The notes below the pieces were generated by a model. The model did no database searches, was not told where the DNA came from, and saw only the letters and a program-made list of their open reading frames with translations. From Choanephora cucurbitarum (lineage: Eukaryota > Mucoromycota > Mucoromycetes > Mucorales > Choanephoraceae), in NCBI GenBank assembly GCA_025331435.1, contig JAIWNI010000053.1, forward strand, positions 124,001 to 188,000: DNA of 64,000 nucleotides. Direction: 5' to 3'. Within the stretch, counting starts at the first letter, position 1. Each line of letters opens with the position of its first letter. Below are positions 32,696 to 45,063 of the stretch, piece by piece. The position numbers and the translations under genes are program-made.

Positions 32696-34504
32696 ATGGA
32701 TCTGTTACAACGGCAGCAGGTAGTGGGAGATCCTATGTACCTAAAGGCCTGTGAAATGGCTTGTAAGCTTTTGGATGCCTCCGAAAGTCTTAGTGTCGCT
32801 GTAAATCAATTACAGCAAGCTATTGAAAGTGCAACACCTGAAGAAGATTCGGTTCACGCACCTCTTCGAAAGGCGATCGACCAATACGAACATCTGTTGA
32901 TGATCAATAACGTCTTGAAAGCTATTTACCCCTCAGTTCAAAATGTAAGACATCAGCAGTATTTGGAGTCTGCAACAGTATCAGCTACGAACACCTCCAA
33001 CCACCAGCTATCAAAAGTGTACCAACTTGTATCAAACAGCAGGCTTAACAACGATGACCGCGTTCAACAAGAGCTGATCTATATTAGTCGACAAATTCAA
33101 TCTATTGTAGAACAAGAATCGGTTAAACAAGAGGTTATGGATTATACATATACTCAAGCAAATGAAGCATTAAGAAGCACTGCTTCACCTGTACAAAGAA
33201 ATACGCCACCCATACAAATGCAAGTGACTTCACCTATTCAGAGGTTACAGAGCGCACCTTTATTTCCTTCTTTGCAAACACAACCGCCCGTATCTGTAAG
33301 TCAGCAAGGCCAACCCATGATCACACCGCAAGCTTCTGTTGTTATGTCGCCACAGCAGACTACGCAACCCATAGTAATTCATTCAAATCTCATGCAGCCT
33401 ACAACAGCAGAATCCTCCAGACAACATATTATGTCAGCAACTACTTCTGTGCAACCTACTGTCACCGTCGTATCGCCTCAGATGGATAAGTCAGCTATGC
33501 TGCCCTCTTGTGCCGCAAGTCACCCTGATTCAGAAACCTCTCAACAAACACGACACTCTCCAGATGAGTTCAAGAGAGAACAGACAGAACTACATCAACA
33601 TTATCAACAAACAGAGGGAAACTCGTCTCAAGCTGTACAAACGCAGCAATCTGAATCGTTTCTGGCCTCTCGATTCCTTGAACAGTTTGAAGCAACAGCA
33701 ACTGAGTTTGCAGAGTTAAATAAGATTCATGTGAACAGTGTTTGGGAATCAATGATTGTGCACGCTTTACCTTCTTCTCAAAGCGAGTGGGCTCATGAGC
33801 ATTTGCTTGGTAAGGATTACACTTGGGAAAAGGCTAAGCAGATTTTTAAGAAACATTTTCTTGAATCCTCGCGTCTTAGCCCCCCAATGACTCCTGCTGA
33901 ACCAAATGCTACTTTGAAGTCTCAACAAAATCAAGCTAAAGCTGAACAATCATCTCAACAGGAAACAGCTTTACAAAAAGTTAAGCACGAGAAGCAATAT
34001 CAACAAGCCTCCGGGTCCACAAACGGTGCATCAGCTAGCAGTGGTACTTATAATCGTACTGCTGTCTATGCTGAACACCTGTTTAGTCTTGAAATGAAGC
34101 TCTATGAGAACATAGATGCCTATAATACGCGATATTTGCGCTATTGTAATATTGCCAATATGGATTTGTGTGATGTCTCTCTTATGCAGCGTTACGCAAA
34201 ATCTTTATTGAGAGATTATCGAAGGCTAATTCATACAAATATCTCTGGCAAAGCTATCCAGACATTACCAAAGCTGATGGAATTCACTTCCGCTATCGTC
34301 AAAGATTATGAAGGAAAACACAACACTAAAAAGACGGTGGCTCCCTATAGCTGCCCAAACGACCATTCCACACTCTCCAGCATAAGCTTCCTCAGTCAAA
34401 AAAATCAAGGTAACAACAAAGGCCCTGGTCCTTCTAACAGCCGAAAACGACCTATGTCCTTTGCAGAAGCCAACACCGCATCGAAGCGACCAACCATCTT
34501 CTAA
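32696..34504 (+). CDS. Retrotransposon Gag-like protein, intact and without pol
   Basis: A single uninterrupted exon of 602 residues. Residues ~1-150 are helical, ~160-320 are Gln/Ser/Thr/Pro-rich, and ~321-520 hold a Ty3/gypsy-like capsid. The N-terminal lobe reads ASRFLEQFEATATEFAELNK, then SVWESMIVHALPSSQSEW and DYTWEKAKQIFKKHFLE. The C-terminal lobe reads EHLFSLEMKLYENIDAYNTR and later LMQRYAKSLLRDYRRLIHT. A low-complexity linker of ~60 residues separates the lobes. The tail is basic (SRKRPMSFAEA, KRP) and could be a nuclear signal; there is no CCHC zinc knuckle. No protease, reverse transcriptase or integrase lies within several kilobases and no LTRs were seen. This suggests a domesticated gag gene or a solo remnant that has escaped decay. 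Confidence 0.65.
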   Translation: MDLLQRQQVVGDPMYLKACEMACKLLDASESLSVAVNQLQQAIESATPEEDSVHAPLRKAIDQYEHLLMINNVLKAIYPSVQNVRHQQYLESATVSATNTSNHQLSKVYQLVSNSRLNNDDRVQQELIYISRQIQSIVEQESVKQEVMDYTYTQANEALRSTASPVQRNTPPIQMQVTSPIQRLQSAPLFPSLQTQPPVSVSQQGQPMITPQASVVMSPQQTTQPIVIHSNLMQPTTAESSRQHIMSATTSVQPTVTVVSPQMDKSAMLPSCAASHPDSETSQQTRHSPDEFKREQTELHQHYQQTEGNSSQAVQTQQSESFLASRFLEQFEATATEFAELNKIHVNSVWESMIVHALPSSQSEWAHEHLLGKDYTWEKAKQIFKKHFLESSRLSPPMTPAEPNATLKSQQNQAKAEQSSQQETALQKVKHEKQYQQASGSTNGASASSGTYNRTAVYAEHLFSLEMKLYENIDAYNTRYLRYCNIANMDLCDVSLMQRYAKSLLRDYRRLIHTNISGKAIQTLPKLMEFTSAIVKDYEGKHNTKKTVAPYSCPNDHSTLSSISFLSQKNQGNNKGPGPSNSRKRPMSFAEANTASKRPTIF

Positions 34505-34687
34505 GCATAATACCCTTCTTGTCTTACTCTCCATCTTTTCTTGCTTTCAACATTGCTCACTTAAATAAATAAATAAGTTTCAAAAAGCGCTAAAAAAAGC
34601 CACATACGCACAAATTTCAACAATACAAACTTGAAGCTTTGTTGTATTCATCAGCTCCTTGACCTGTGTGATCTCTCTCTGCTAGTC

Positions 34688-35344
34688 ATGACTAAATCAA
34701 TAAAGGTAATGACGACTTCTGCTCCTTTCTGCATTAAAACTACATGCTGATGTTTTTATAGAAACAGCAATCGAAAAAGATACCCACCAACAACACAGCA
34801 CAAATCAACAAGGTCAAACACAAAAAACGCACAAAGGGATCATCGGAACTTGACAATCCCAAGTTTGCCAGTAAGGTGAGCTACTTGAGCTCGACCATAA
34901 GGAGCGCACGTTGATCTAATTGAACGTAAAAGGACTTCATGCTAGATCTTGTTGAGAAGGCAGCTAAAAAGGAAGATGATAAGGTGAACAAGAAACTGGA
35001 GAAAAAAGCACAAGTCGCAAAGATTATTGAAGAAAAGGAAGCCAAAAAAGATATGAAAGCAGAAAAAAAGAAAGAGAAGCTTGTAAGATGATATTTATAG
35101 TCTTTTTTTATACATGCATTGGAGAGCTTATCGATCTTTTTTTTGTATATAGGAACAAATTAAGCAAGCCTATCTTGAAGCACAAAAGAAGAAGAAGGCT
35201 AATGCAAAGAAGCAAAAGATGAAAGCAAAGATGGAAGCCTTGAAGAAGAAGGATGTAAGTTGCTTACATTAATATCAAATAACTTGCTTAACCTTGTTTG
35301 CTTAGGAACCTGAGAAAAAGAAAAAGAGAGTTCGGTTTGCATAA
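34688..35344 (+). CDS. Small lysine-rich coiled-coil protein ending in an RVRF motif
   Basis: Exons 34688-34705, 34762-34875, 34933-35082, 35153-35254 and 35306-35344 give 140 residues, all joined in phase 0. Nearly the whole protein is charged; Lys and Glu dominate and the second half should be one continuous helix. A conserved-looking block reads ELDNPKFASK followed by DFMLDLVEKAAKK. The last residues are KKKRVRFA, which contains an RVxF docking motif of the kind that binds protein phosphatase 1. The composition is typical of nucleolar or ribosome-biogenesis factors. I cannot name the family. It starts 183 bp after the Gag-like gene, same strand. Confidence 0.65.
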
Positions 35345-37905
35345 AGCAAATAAACTTTAAAATTGTATTTTTATTCAAAAGTATCTCTAGCTTTGCTCGA
35401 TATCATATAACTTGTAAGAGATTGTTCAGAAAAAAGCTGCTTGAGTCTAGTTGCTAGGATTCGAGAACTGTTCTTTTTTATTGTCAAAAACAAGCTCTTC
35501 GAGAAAATGATGTTTAGATCAAAGGTTATGCGGAAATTTTAGTGACAAGCAGGGCTGATGTTCAAAAAACTAGAAATAACACACTCCTCAGAGAGAAAAA
35601 AAAAAGGAAAGGGCGTCAAAGAAGCATAAAGCGCGAAGCAATAAATACAATCATATCAACTTTTCATTCAGCTGGCATAATACCAAAAACTATAAACAAC
35701 CTATGCCGGTTACGTCTTTTTTTCTTTTCACTTTTAGAGTTCGTTTGTGAATAGTCGTTCAATCTATTCTTGTAGCTTCTTCATCTTTTGTTACTCTATT
35801 CTATGGCTGCAATATTGTTGTCTTGATTGAGAAAAGAGTTGCTGTATAGCAATCGTACTTGCAACCCATTTTCTTTTTGAGAGGGTTATCAAGAAAAATA
35901 TGCTTGTCATAACCGTACAAACACCTGTTGTAATTGCTCCAAAAGCAATGTAAAGTTACAGAATAAATTCATCAAACTACTTGCATCAGGTTAAAAGGAA
36001 AAGATTTGTGTTCTTTAACCTTCTGTTTTATAGCTTTGTAAAACAGGCTTTAAATATTATCTTTGTTTTGCACTTGTATACTTATGAGAAAATTATGCTG
36101 ACATTGCAAACGAATTATTGTTGCCCCAAGTTGTTTATGTCAAACATGGAATAATTGCATTCGAACTGGACTTTTTTCGATCAACATTTGCTTTCTTTCC
36201 ACCAGAAAGAATTGTTGCAAAGTGAAATAGAATAAGCCATAGAAGCCAAGATTCTAATTTTATGGCTTAAAGTTTACATCCAAAACTTATTTCCCGCGTT
36301 TTTATTTTTTTGAAGCAAAAAGAAAAAATCTAGTTAAATTACAGCAATTCTCAGTAAAGACTAGCACAAGCCTTTCCATTAAACTTTCTTTTATAAAACA
36401 AACGCTTGTGAAGCTGTTACATGCGATGCGCAGTCGTTGGTTCGAATTAGTAATTGAGAGGCCTTCATGATTTAAGACCCATTTGGGGAGTGTGTCCTTT
36501 ATCTCAAAGTTCGTGTGGGATTGCCAGACCAATCAGATGCTTGCCTTCATCGGCTAATATGCTTACATGGTAAATGCCCTCACGTGTGGGCGTATGCAAG
36601 TGCATGCACACAAGGTTGGTATCAGAAAGTTCAAATACTAATTCCTCTTCAAATGAATTTTTACAGTATAGATATCAATCGAATAAGTCAAGATAGCATA
36701 CATCTAAAATTAGAGCTACAAATAAGTGTGGTAAGACAACCAAACTATTCAGCATCTCGGTTTAAAGAGTTATTTGAGGTAGTAAATAAAAAATCTTGTT
36801 TGAATGTGTCATCCCAGTGCTCTTTGAATTCGAACCCTTTCTTTTCTGCTTTCTATTTACTCGAAGGTAGCACTTTCTTTCTTCTTTCAAAACACGTTTG
36901 AGTCTTGGCCGCTACTTGACTCTATTCACCATTCTTCTCTATCCTTACGAAAATAAAAAGAAAAGAACCAGAGAGCTCTGTAAACTTTATCAAGACTAGT
37001 GTATTCTCTGTGCTACTTGATAATCTCAACGAAACTTTCTAATATTTATTGACATTTCTTTTTGGTTAAAAGTCCAGCATAAAGCGTTTACTCTAAACCC
37101 AACCGGTTGATAAATTAAGTCAGAGGTTGACTAAACTTCCCTACCAACTAGCACTATACACGCACTGTTGCTTTCTCATGCAATACAGTGATAATATTAA
37201 ACTTGTTCCACTAGTGGCGATAACGTTATAATGCAACAGCGCACAAGAAATTAACCTTCTCTACTTCAGCAGAGACGATTTTGAAGCCCTTTTTTTTACT
37301 TTTCTGGCTGCTAATTTTAAAAGAAAGTTCAGGCATCTTCAATTTAAATAGTTATCAAGATTTAATCAAGAAATAAATTTAGCTAAAACTGATTAAACTA
37401 AAGCACTTTAAAGCAAATGGGCGTTTTAAAACGCTATGCCTTATCCTTGGCTGTATTCTAATTCCTTTTCGGTTATTGAAGATCGACACCCTAATCTAAC
37501 TACCCTATTTAGTTTGAGTGCAAGCCAATATAGCGCAAATAGAGTTTGTATTCCGCTTTGCCAGTCATCTTCTTTTGCTAATCTTACGAATTAAAAGCTT
37601 TTTCATGTGTGTGTGTGGCAAATCCGAGAAAAGAATTGGCCAAAAGTGATTAAATATACATATGCACACATGTAATTTGCTATAATCAAGTAGTACTTGG
37701 ATATAAATGTATTTTGCTAAAAAAAAAAGAAGCTAGTGGTGTAATAAAAATAAATTATTTCTCTAAAATGTACAGTATATACTATAAGCAAAGTGAAGGA
37801 AAGCTACATAATGCTTAATGATGACCAGCAAGCAAGAAAGCAATAATCATTGTAGTAAACAAAACATAGTATGTGTATAGAATTGCAAGCAATAAGGCAA
37901 AGTAA
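35345..37905. other. 2.6-kb AT-rich gene-poor region
   Basis: An ORF of 128 codons at 36515-36901 lacks recognisable motifs or coding bias and is not called. A GGTTCGAATT string near 36450 looks like a tRNA T-loop, but no cloverleaf forms around it. I see no repeats shared with the rest of the window. Confidence 0.45.
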
Positions 37906-39578
37906 TTAGGCCTTAGCAGCATAGTCTACTAGATCCATTTGAGAGTGTTCGCCATCATCAAAAGCGTTGTCGTCGTCTAAATGACTCTGCCCATGATGTT
38001 GATATTCACTGTTTTTGCCAGTATATCGGAAGTCATCATATGGGATACCTGATGGAGAAACATCCATTTGCGCTATTTGCTTATCAGGTATAGTATTATG
38101 AGGTGACTGATGATTATTATGCTTTTGAAATACATTTTGATATTGTATTTGTTGCAACTTCAATTCGTCAAATGCATTGTGACTCAAGGTGCCTTTGGCG
38201 CCAGTTTGAGGTGAGCCATCGTAATGACTGCTTGAGTATTCTTGAGCAGAAAAGTTAGAGAAAGTAGCAAATTGACTATTTTCTTTGCCAGACTTCTCCG
38301 CACTAGACGTCTTCAAGCCGAGGTCAGTGTTATCGTCAATCTTTGGGCTAAGAAGTTAAAGGTTAGTCTCTTGTCAAAAGAAAAAGCGTGCAACTTACTT
38401 GATGAGGACAGCAACTAAAACACCTGTAGTAGCAACGACGCCGAGAAAATTCCACACGGCACCCAAAATCACAGAACCATATATGTTGACTACAATAAGT
38501 TCTCGCAGAATACCAAAGAGCAATAAAAAGATGGCAAACATCATCAAACAAATAGCAATGATCGTGACAACTGCTCGGATTTTGAAGATGCCAGTCTGCA
38601 CAGAGACATAACGAGGACCAGATGTGTTAAACTTCTGGAGATGTTCGCGCAAAATAGCTATCAAGCGTACACCGGCAAAGATGACAGCACCACATAGAGT
38701 TGAACAATGAACGAACCACATAATATAGAGTAAACGAGTAAAGAGTTGTGCAATCATCAAGTTGCGCTCTGCCATGACCCCGGCAACAATAGACATGATG
38801 TTGTTAATGACAAAAGGCGAGAAGAAGATATAACCACCAATGAAATCGACTGTTCTAGCAGACGGCAACCAGGTACTAGCAAGTACTCGATGGCTCTATG
38901 TGGTACACAAATTTAATTAGAAGCCTGACCTAGATAAAAGAATTGATCTTCGTTTCTTACATCAGATAATGTTTGTGCAATACCAATCAGATATAATGCA
39001 AATGAACCGAAACCAAATTGCCATGGAAATTCATAAATAACTGTTTTGCCAAAATGAATGCGTTATTTTCTTTTCGTCTTTTCTTTTTAGCTGTTCATCT
39101 TACAAGAGCGCGAAATCATATCTGGGAATATATCAGCAATCAAGATTGCACTGGAAAACAGTCGCACTTTGTGCATTGTTAAAACTTGTCTCGGACTTTG
39201 ATTACATGTACTTCTTTACTCACATGCATTGAAGATAACGATGAACAAAATCATACAATCAATAGGCTTAGGACGAAAACAGCCTTTGCTCATGTTGATA
39301 TCGAAAAATCGGTGGCCTTTGAAACCAACTCTGTGTACCAATAAACCCAAACCTATTGTTTTTTAATTAAATATAAGATTAGATAAGCACAAATACATTG
39401 TTTACTGCCATTGTTAGCTACCTAATAAGACCGAAATACCACATAGTGCAATATGGATTCCATGTACAATTGTCATGGCTCTGCTCTCCGCACAGTTTTG
39501 AAGTGAGAGACGCCAATCACAATGACATACTTGATCTACACAGACTCGGGACAAGCTACTTTCATGTAAGTGCTCCAT
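37906..39578 (-). CDS. Seven-transmembrane receptor-like protein
   Basis: Exons 39578-39422, 39352-39224, 39166-39104, 39040-38961, 38895-38399 and 38347-37906 give 455 residues. Counting hydrophobic segments gives seven: IVHGIHIALCGISVLLGLGL, DCMILFIVIFNALRLF, GSFALYLIGIAQTL, YIFFSPFVINNIMSIVAGVM, LLYIMWFVHCSTLCGAVIFA, VVTIIAICLMMFAIFLLLFG and YGSVILGAVWNFLGVVATTG. The short Cys-containing N-terminus would be outside, and the ~160-residue C-terminal tail (Ser/Gln/His/Asp-rich, starting NPKIDDNTD) inside. This is the plan of a G-protein-coupled receptor, though I recognise no family motif. The third exon uses an acceptor at 39167-39168, chosen because the closer AG gives stops. Ligand and partners are unknown. 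The start could be a later Met before the first helix. Confidence 0.75.
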
Positions 39579-42427
39579 GTCTGCAATAAAAGGAAGGAAA
39601 AAATGTGGCAAAAAAAAGAGAAGTATACGAGAATAAAAAAAAGAAAAAAAAAAGAAATTCTGAAATATATAAGAATAATGACAGAAGGTTTTGTGCAACA
39701 TACTGAAGCCTATTTGTGGGCAAAAAAAACTAAATGCGTGTAATCTACTCTCAGTCGTGAAGTTTGATATGGAATTCAGGTCCTATTTTGGTAGCTAATT
39801 TAAAATCCGCTTATGGAGTAAACTTGATTGCTCTGGTTGGGTGGATGACAAAATAAGCAGATAAAAAAGAGCAAAGAGCGCGAGTTTATTTGTTTGTAGT
39901 ACATGCGCACACACACGTACACAAAGCTATGTGTGGTACTATGCACAATTTAAAGATTCAGCGCATCAGAGATTAATTAACTATGATACGTTTCTAGGTT
40001 ACAAACACAAAAAGTAAATCAGTGAGAAAGGCAAATAATCTAAGCACAACCACAATAGATAAAGCGTTACATTGAACTGTTCTTCCTTTTGTGAAGAAGA
40101 CTAGAAAGGATATTTACCTCTAAAAGATAGGATAGTACTCTCTTTTATGTCCTTTCTTGGCAAGATCGAATAAAATAAAGCTTCCACTATAGAAATGCAT
40201 GGACTGCTTATAATATTGACTAGAGTGCAATTCAAGTGTCGAAATGAATTCTAACAGAATTGATTGAGACACTCGAATACAAAATAAGAAATATGATTGC
40301 TTTATCTTCTTTTTATTTAAAGTCAGCGAAAAATAAAATGTCTTCTAGTCTAATAATATGTCAAATTGATCTGGAAAGCGAGGTCAGGAAGGGAGAGGAG
40401 GGTGGGCCATCATATTTCTTATTTTGTATTCTTATGTCTAAGTTAGCAAAAACTTTTTTGGGAGTAAACAAGTAACTTGAGATAGCAACATTTAAATATA
40501 TGATAGACATTTCACTGAGTAAATTGTATCCGCTTAAACTTGGGAAGAAATCAGGAAAGCAGCACAAATAGATAGATGTTTGCAGATCATATGCCATGCA
40601 GCATATAATTTTTTTCCTTGATTTCCAAGCCGACTTTGTCATTTTAATTTGTCAATATTTTGTTTGAATTCAATTGACAGTCAATATTAGAACGTAGATG
40701 CACAATAAAGAAAAAGCAATCACGGTAAAGCAAGGGCTAAGGCTACACATATTAACAGCGTCCATTCAGCGAAATACTAATGCAACCCAGAGGTCATGCT
40801 CAAGCTTAAAATTTATTCTCAATCATCGGCTTCCCGTACCAAAAAAGAAAAACCCCAACCAAAATTGATTGCACCAAAAGAAGCTGCTACCAACTACTGT
40901 CAAATGTGAGCATGATAGCTCTGCAAAATACAGCGAAAAGCTATAGCAAATAGGTATGGCTTAAACATTGTGTCTGTCATTTGCTCACGTTTCTCTTTAT
41001 TCTTTATTTAGTTGAGATGACAGAAGTCTCTGTTAATTAGCAGCTTTTCTTTCTCTTATTCTATCCATAGTTTAGATATATATGAGATAGGTTCAAAAGC
41101 TTGTTCCTGATCAAGACAAATAACAATGAGTTTCATAAGTTAAAAGTAGTCTAGATAATGCAAACACTGTCTCCATTGATTTCAGTTGTTTTCTATCGAC
41201 ATCGAAACTTGGCGAGTTTATCTAAACCAAAAGCACTAACAAATACTCTCCTCTCTTTTTAGTTAATAATGTATGTTTGTCGTCAAAGTCAAGAAAGTTG
41301 GACGTTTGAAGATGATTACATATGTGCACTGCCCGCTCTTATAAGATCAATTACTAAATTGGGATATCATATATTCCTTGCATTCGTAAGATATAAAAAA
41401 AAAGAAGGCAAGAAAGCTTACTTAGAATCAGTGCGACTCATAGGGTCATGTACTCTGTTTTCTTTTATAGTACTAGTTGCACATAAATTCATGGCACTCC
41501 AAATTCTTTTTTAAAAAAAGAACAAAAACGAATCTATTAGCTTTATAAGAATATTGAATAAATACAAGATGTTTTGGAAGGAAATGATGAGTGCCTAAAA
41601 TATTTAGTCTAGAAATACGAGACTTTTCTTTTTCTTTTGCCACCAACAGAATGAAGTACTGAAGTCCAGAACTTGGAAGGCTGTGTACAAAATTTCATCA
41701 TTTTTATTATTAAATCCCATTTTACAGAATTTTTCTTCTGTAACAACAGCCATTTCACGGGGTTTGAAAAGATATGTTAGGACAAAAAATGTTCCCTTGT
41801 CAAAAGCTTCAGGATACACTGGCAATAGCTATAAAGTATCCAATCTATAACCTATTTTGAAGTGTACTTTAACGCAATTGAGCAATATTGCCTGTGATTT
41901 CCTTTTGTCTTATTCGCATCTTCCAGTAACATCATGCATTTCACCTTGTTTTATAGCTATGTATCCTTATCGTTTGATACTTTAATTATTAGTTACGTTC
42001 TTCAACTAAACAATGTCCGCATAGGCTTACCATTTTGGTACATGTTTCCAATGAACAGGTTGTTAAATGTACTATTATGTACACATTGTAATTGAAGAGA
42101 TTAAGAAGATACCATGGTAGTGAAATGTACAACTGATTTCGTTTCTCAAGCCTGGATCTTAGAGATATCAAAGTTTGTTGATCTGTTTATTTTTTTATTG
42201 CTATTAGGCCTTTTGGATACAGTAAAAGTTAGATGATAGATGATGGTTATAAATCTAACTTGGCATTTTTTTCGCCGACTTAAATGATACACCTCAAATC
42301 TGGCAACTTCCGTATTTCTGTATCAAGCTCAGAATTCCAGAAAGAATTGGAGCATATTTTCCCTCATTTACCATTGCTGATAGTAGCAAATGCTTAGCTT
42401 AGAATTTAGCATTTATAATTGTGATTA
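39579..42427. other. 2.8-kb AT-rich gene-poor region
   Basis: No supportable gene, RNA or mobile element. Several short ORFs (for example 40260-40475 and 41269-41514) have no family features. Confidence 0.45.
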
Positions 42428-42640
42428 CTATAAATGTCTCAATTTCACTATTTTCACTCCGGAAGCTCCTAGCCCTTGCATCTTCGGAGGATCGACTTGT
42501 TTGACTTGAGACCAACTTTCTACTCGGCTGGCTTCTACGGGAGCAACATCATTCTTTTCTTGTTTATTCCAATACAAATAGGCCGTTGTTTTGAGCACGC
42601 CTTCGACCGAGATCTTTTTCCCCAGGCTGAATAGCCACGT
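42428..42640 (-). pseudogene. Orphan coding remnant of unknown origin
   Basis: On the minus strand a 70-codon stretch without an ATG reads like real protein (ISVEGVLKTTAYLYWNKQEK, VEASRVESWSQVKQVDPPKM, GLGASGVKIV) and ends at TAG 42428-42430. Upstream DNA to about 43700 still shows protein-like patches on the same strand (RHLDVKKLKKNKDHDKML, ETLERYRISKRKKKDR) broken by many stops. I take it as the eroded end of a gene or transposon ORF. The family is not recognised. Confidence 0.35.
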
Positions 42641-44519
42641 TTAATGTTTAATCTCGATTTTCATCGGCCTCTAAATTATGCTGTTAATAGAAGTATGATT
42701 TTCTTAATTTAGTACCTTCCTAGACATAGCAACTTCAGGCGATGAAATACTTTAAGCATTTATTCTATCTTTCTTCTTTCGCTTTGAAATTCGATATCTC
42801 TCCAGTGTTTCATTTAGCATCTTATCATGATCTTTGTTCTTTTTCAGTTTCTTGACATCCAGATGTCGTTTTCTAACAGAGTTTTACAATTCTTTCCTTA
42901 GCAGATAAGTTCCAAGCATTCATTTTCATTGCGCATAGTTAGATAGGCCCGGTTTTGGGGTTTTCCTAGACTACATAGCTACCCAGTTGACTCTTACGTA
43001 CTTTGCGGTCTCTAACACAACTGCAGGTGAAGTGAGCAACTTTTTGAAAATTCAAGCAGTTTCCTCAAGTAATACCATTTATGTTATTACCTTGTGTCTT
43101 TGAACCAAGAGAGTAACATTCTTCGACATATCCGCAACAACCTCAGTAATTTGTTCGTTCCTTGCAAAGCTTCTATTTCTTTTAGACCTCTTGTCTTTTA
43201 ATCATAATGTTGTTCACCTTGTGTGGCATCATTCTCTCTTTGATTTTATTTTAATCTCCAAATCTCTCCAGATCTTGATTACCATCATCCTCTTAAACCC
43301 CAATAAATTTGGCTTTCCTGAATTGTCTTAAATATCGTTGCTTAACTAACATGCCCAGAAAGTGGAGTTGCAGGCTGATAATGAAAGTATTCTATTAGAC
43401 GTGAAGTTGCATTTTGTCCCATCCTTCTTGGTTACATCTTAGCGCTCATATTTTGAGTTTAATATCGAATCAATCGATCCAATCTCCTACCGTTTTACCA
43501 TTTTGCTTTTGTATGGGTAGAATATGAGCTATTAGCAGGTCCAAATTAATTTTTATAGTCTAGAATCTTTTGATAGTTTTCCTTTAAAAAGGTCCTAATT
43601 CTCAAAATCGTGTAAGAAAGGTTATTGATTTAAAATTTCCTCTCTCGGAAAACCGAGAACTTAACTGAGCTAATCCTATGATGCTCAGGTCCTTTTCAAA
43701 GCCCCTGAGCCATTGGTAAAGGTAACTTGATTCTTAATACATTAGAGTTATTAAAAATGTTGCAAAATATGAGACCAGCAGCTTTATTTTATTCTGTGTT
43801 TGTCCTTTCTTTAATATGTTGCGTTTACATTATTAGAAAACAATAAAATCCGTCAATTTCCTTTTTTTATGCATTGGGTTCAAAGTCTTAAAACAGATTT
43901 GGCCAAGTTAACTCTTATTTACAGTTGTCACTTACAACAAGCATTTCTTGGTTCAAACTGGCGACATTGATATAGATGACATTGTTGTTGGCTATACTTA
44001 TAGATTGATACAGTTGTCACTCGATTTAAGCGTGTTTAATTCAACAATAGATTTAATATAAAGGTGTATTTCTGAATAATATAAATATTCTTAAAATAAA
44101 CGACTATCATGTTATTTTCATCTTCGTTTTGTCCTATTATTGCTTCCTAGTTGATAGTGTTTATCTTTTTTATGTACATCCTTATCTGATATAGCCTTTA
44201 ATGGAGAAGGTGAATAATTTATAGGCTCAACAAATCTTTTTTCATTTCGAGGGACATATGCGTCGCCTCTTGTTATGTTCACGTTTCTATAGAGTCTTTC
44301 ATATTCGATATTAAGCTTATTTTGCTTGTCAGTGACTAATATAATAACTATTGCAGTAACAGAAAGTCTAATCAGTTTGCGTTTGGTATCGAATTGTTCC
44401 TTTTGTTTATTTGCAACACTTTTGATTTACTCATACACTGCGGGGTAGACTATCACAGTTACACAATTTGATTTACTGTGGAAGTTTTGTGCTTCATTGA
44501 TCTACAAGGTTTGGTACAT
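42641..44519. other. Region with eroded coding patches, otherwise AT-rich
   Basis: Continues the decayed minus-strand sequence described at 42428-42640 to about 43700. Beyond that I see only AT-rich DNA up to the start of the duplicated segment. Confidence 0.4.
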
Positions 44520-44984
44520 GTTATGAGCTATTTTGTACTTTCTTTTCTCCTATATTATCACAACTGGTCGATCATTTACAGGAGAAACGGCTTCCCTCAC
44601 GCAGCTTACAATGATTTTTTTTCTTTCTTCTTTGAGGTAACGTTATATATCATCCTCAACACATTTTGCTGTTTGTGATCTATTTATCTACTTGCTACTA
44701 TGCTTGTTTCAAAAAACTTTTCCTTTTTTTGTTGACTTTTTGACATATATATATACAGTCGTACACTAAATGTAATATATCACATATACGACATCGAATG
44801 ATATTTGTTCATCCCCCCTTGTTGCCACTTGTTTAGACTACGGATAAGGTTGATTAGCCAGCCTACTTTGTTCATACGTTTGACGACTTTTTTCATCTTT
44901 GTTTTATTTTTTGCAAATCATATCGTTAACTATATTGATGACCCTTCTCCTGAAGAAAAAAGATAGGAGAGAGGCTTTTGATGA

Positions 44985-44992
44985 TATATAAA
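44985..44992 (+). promoter_or_regulatory. TATA box of the 50-residue peptide gene, copy 1
   Basis: TATATAAA, 72-79 bp before the ATG at 45064, followed by a pyrimidine-rich leader; good placement for a fungal TATA box. Confidence 0.6.
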
Positions 44993-45063
44993 GAGAAGAC
45001 AAATAAAGACGAATGTTATCAGTTTAGACTTGATTCAACTCTTTGCTTCCTCAACTGTTTATC

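Noticed and set aside
31260..35000. Long terminal repeats around the Gag-like ORF
   Set aside because: No matching sequence pairs were seen between upstream and downstream flanks, and no TG...CA ends or primer site.
36395..36470. T-loop-like GGTTCGAATT suggesting a tRNA
   Set aside because: No acceptor stem, D-arm or anticodon arm can be paired around it on the plus strand; the similar string on the minus strand near 36830 also fails.
36515..36901. 128-codon plus-strand ORF
   Set aside because: No motif, no signal peptide, no coding bias and no neighbour context; likely chance in AT-rich DNA.
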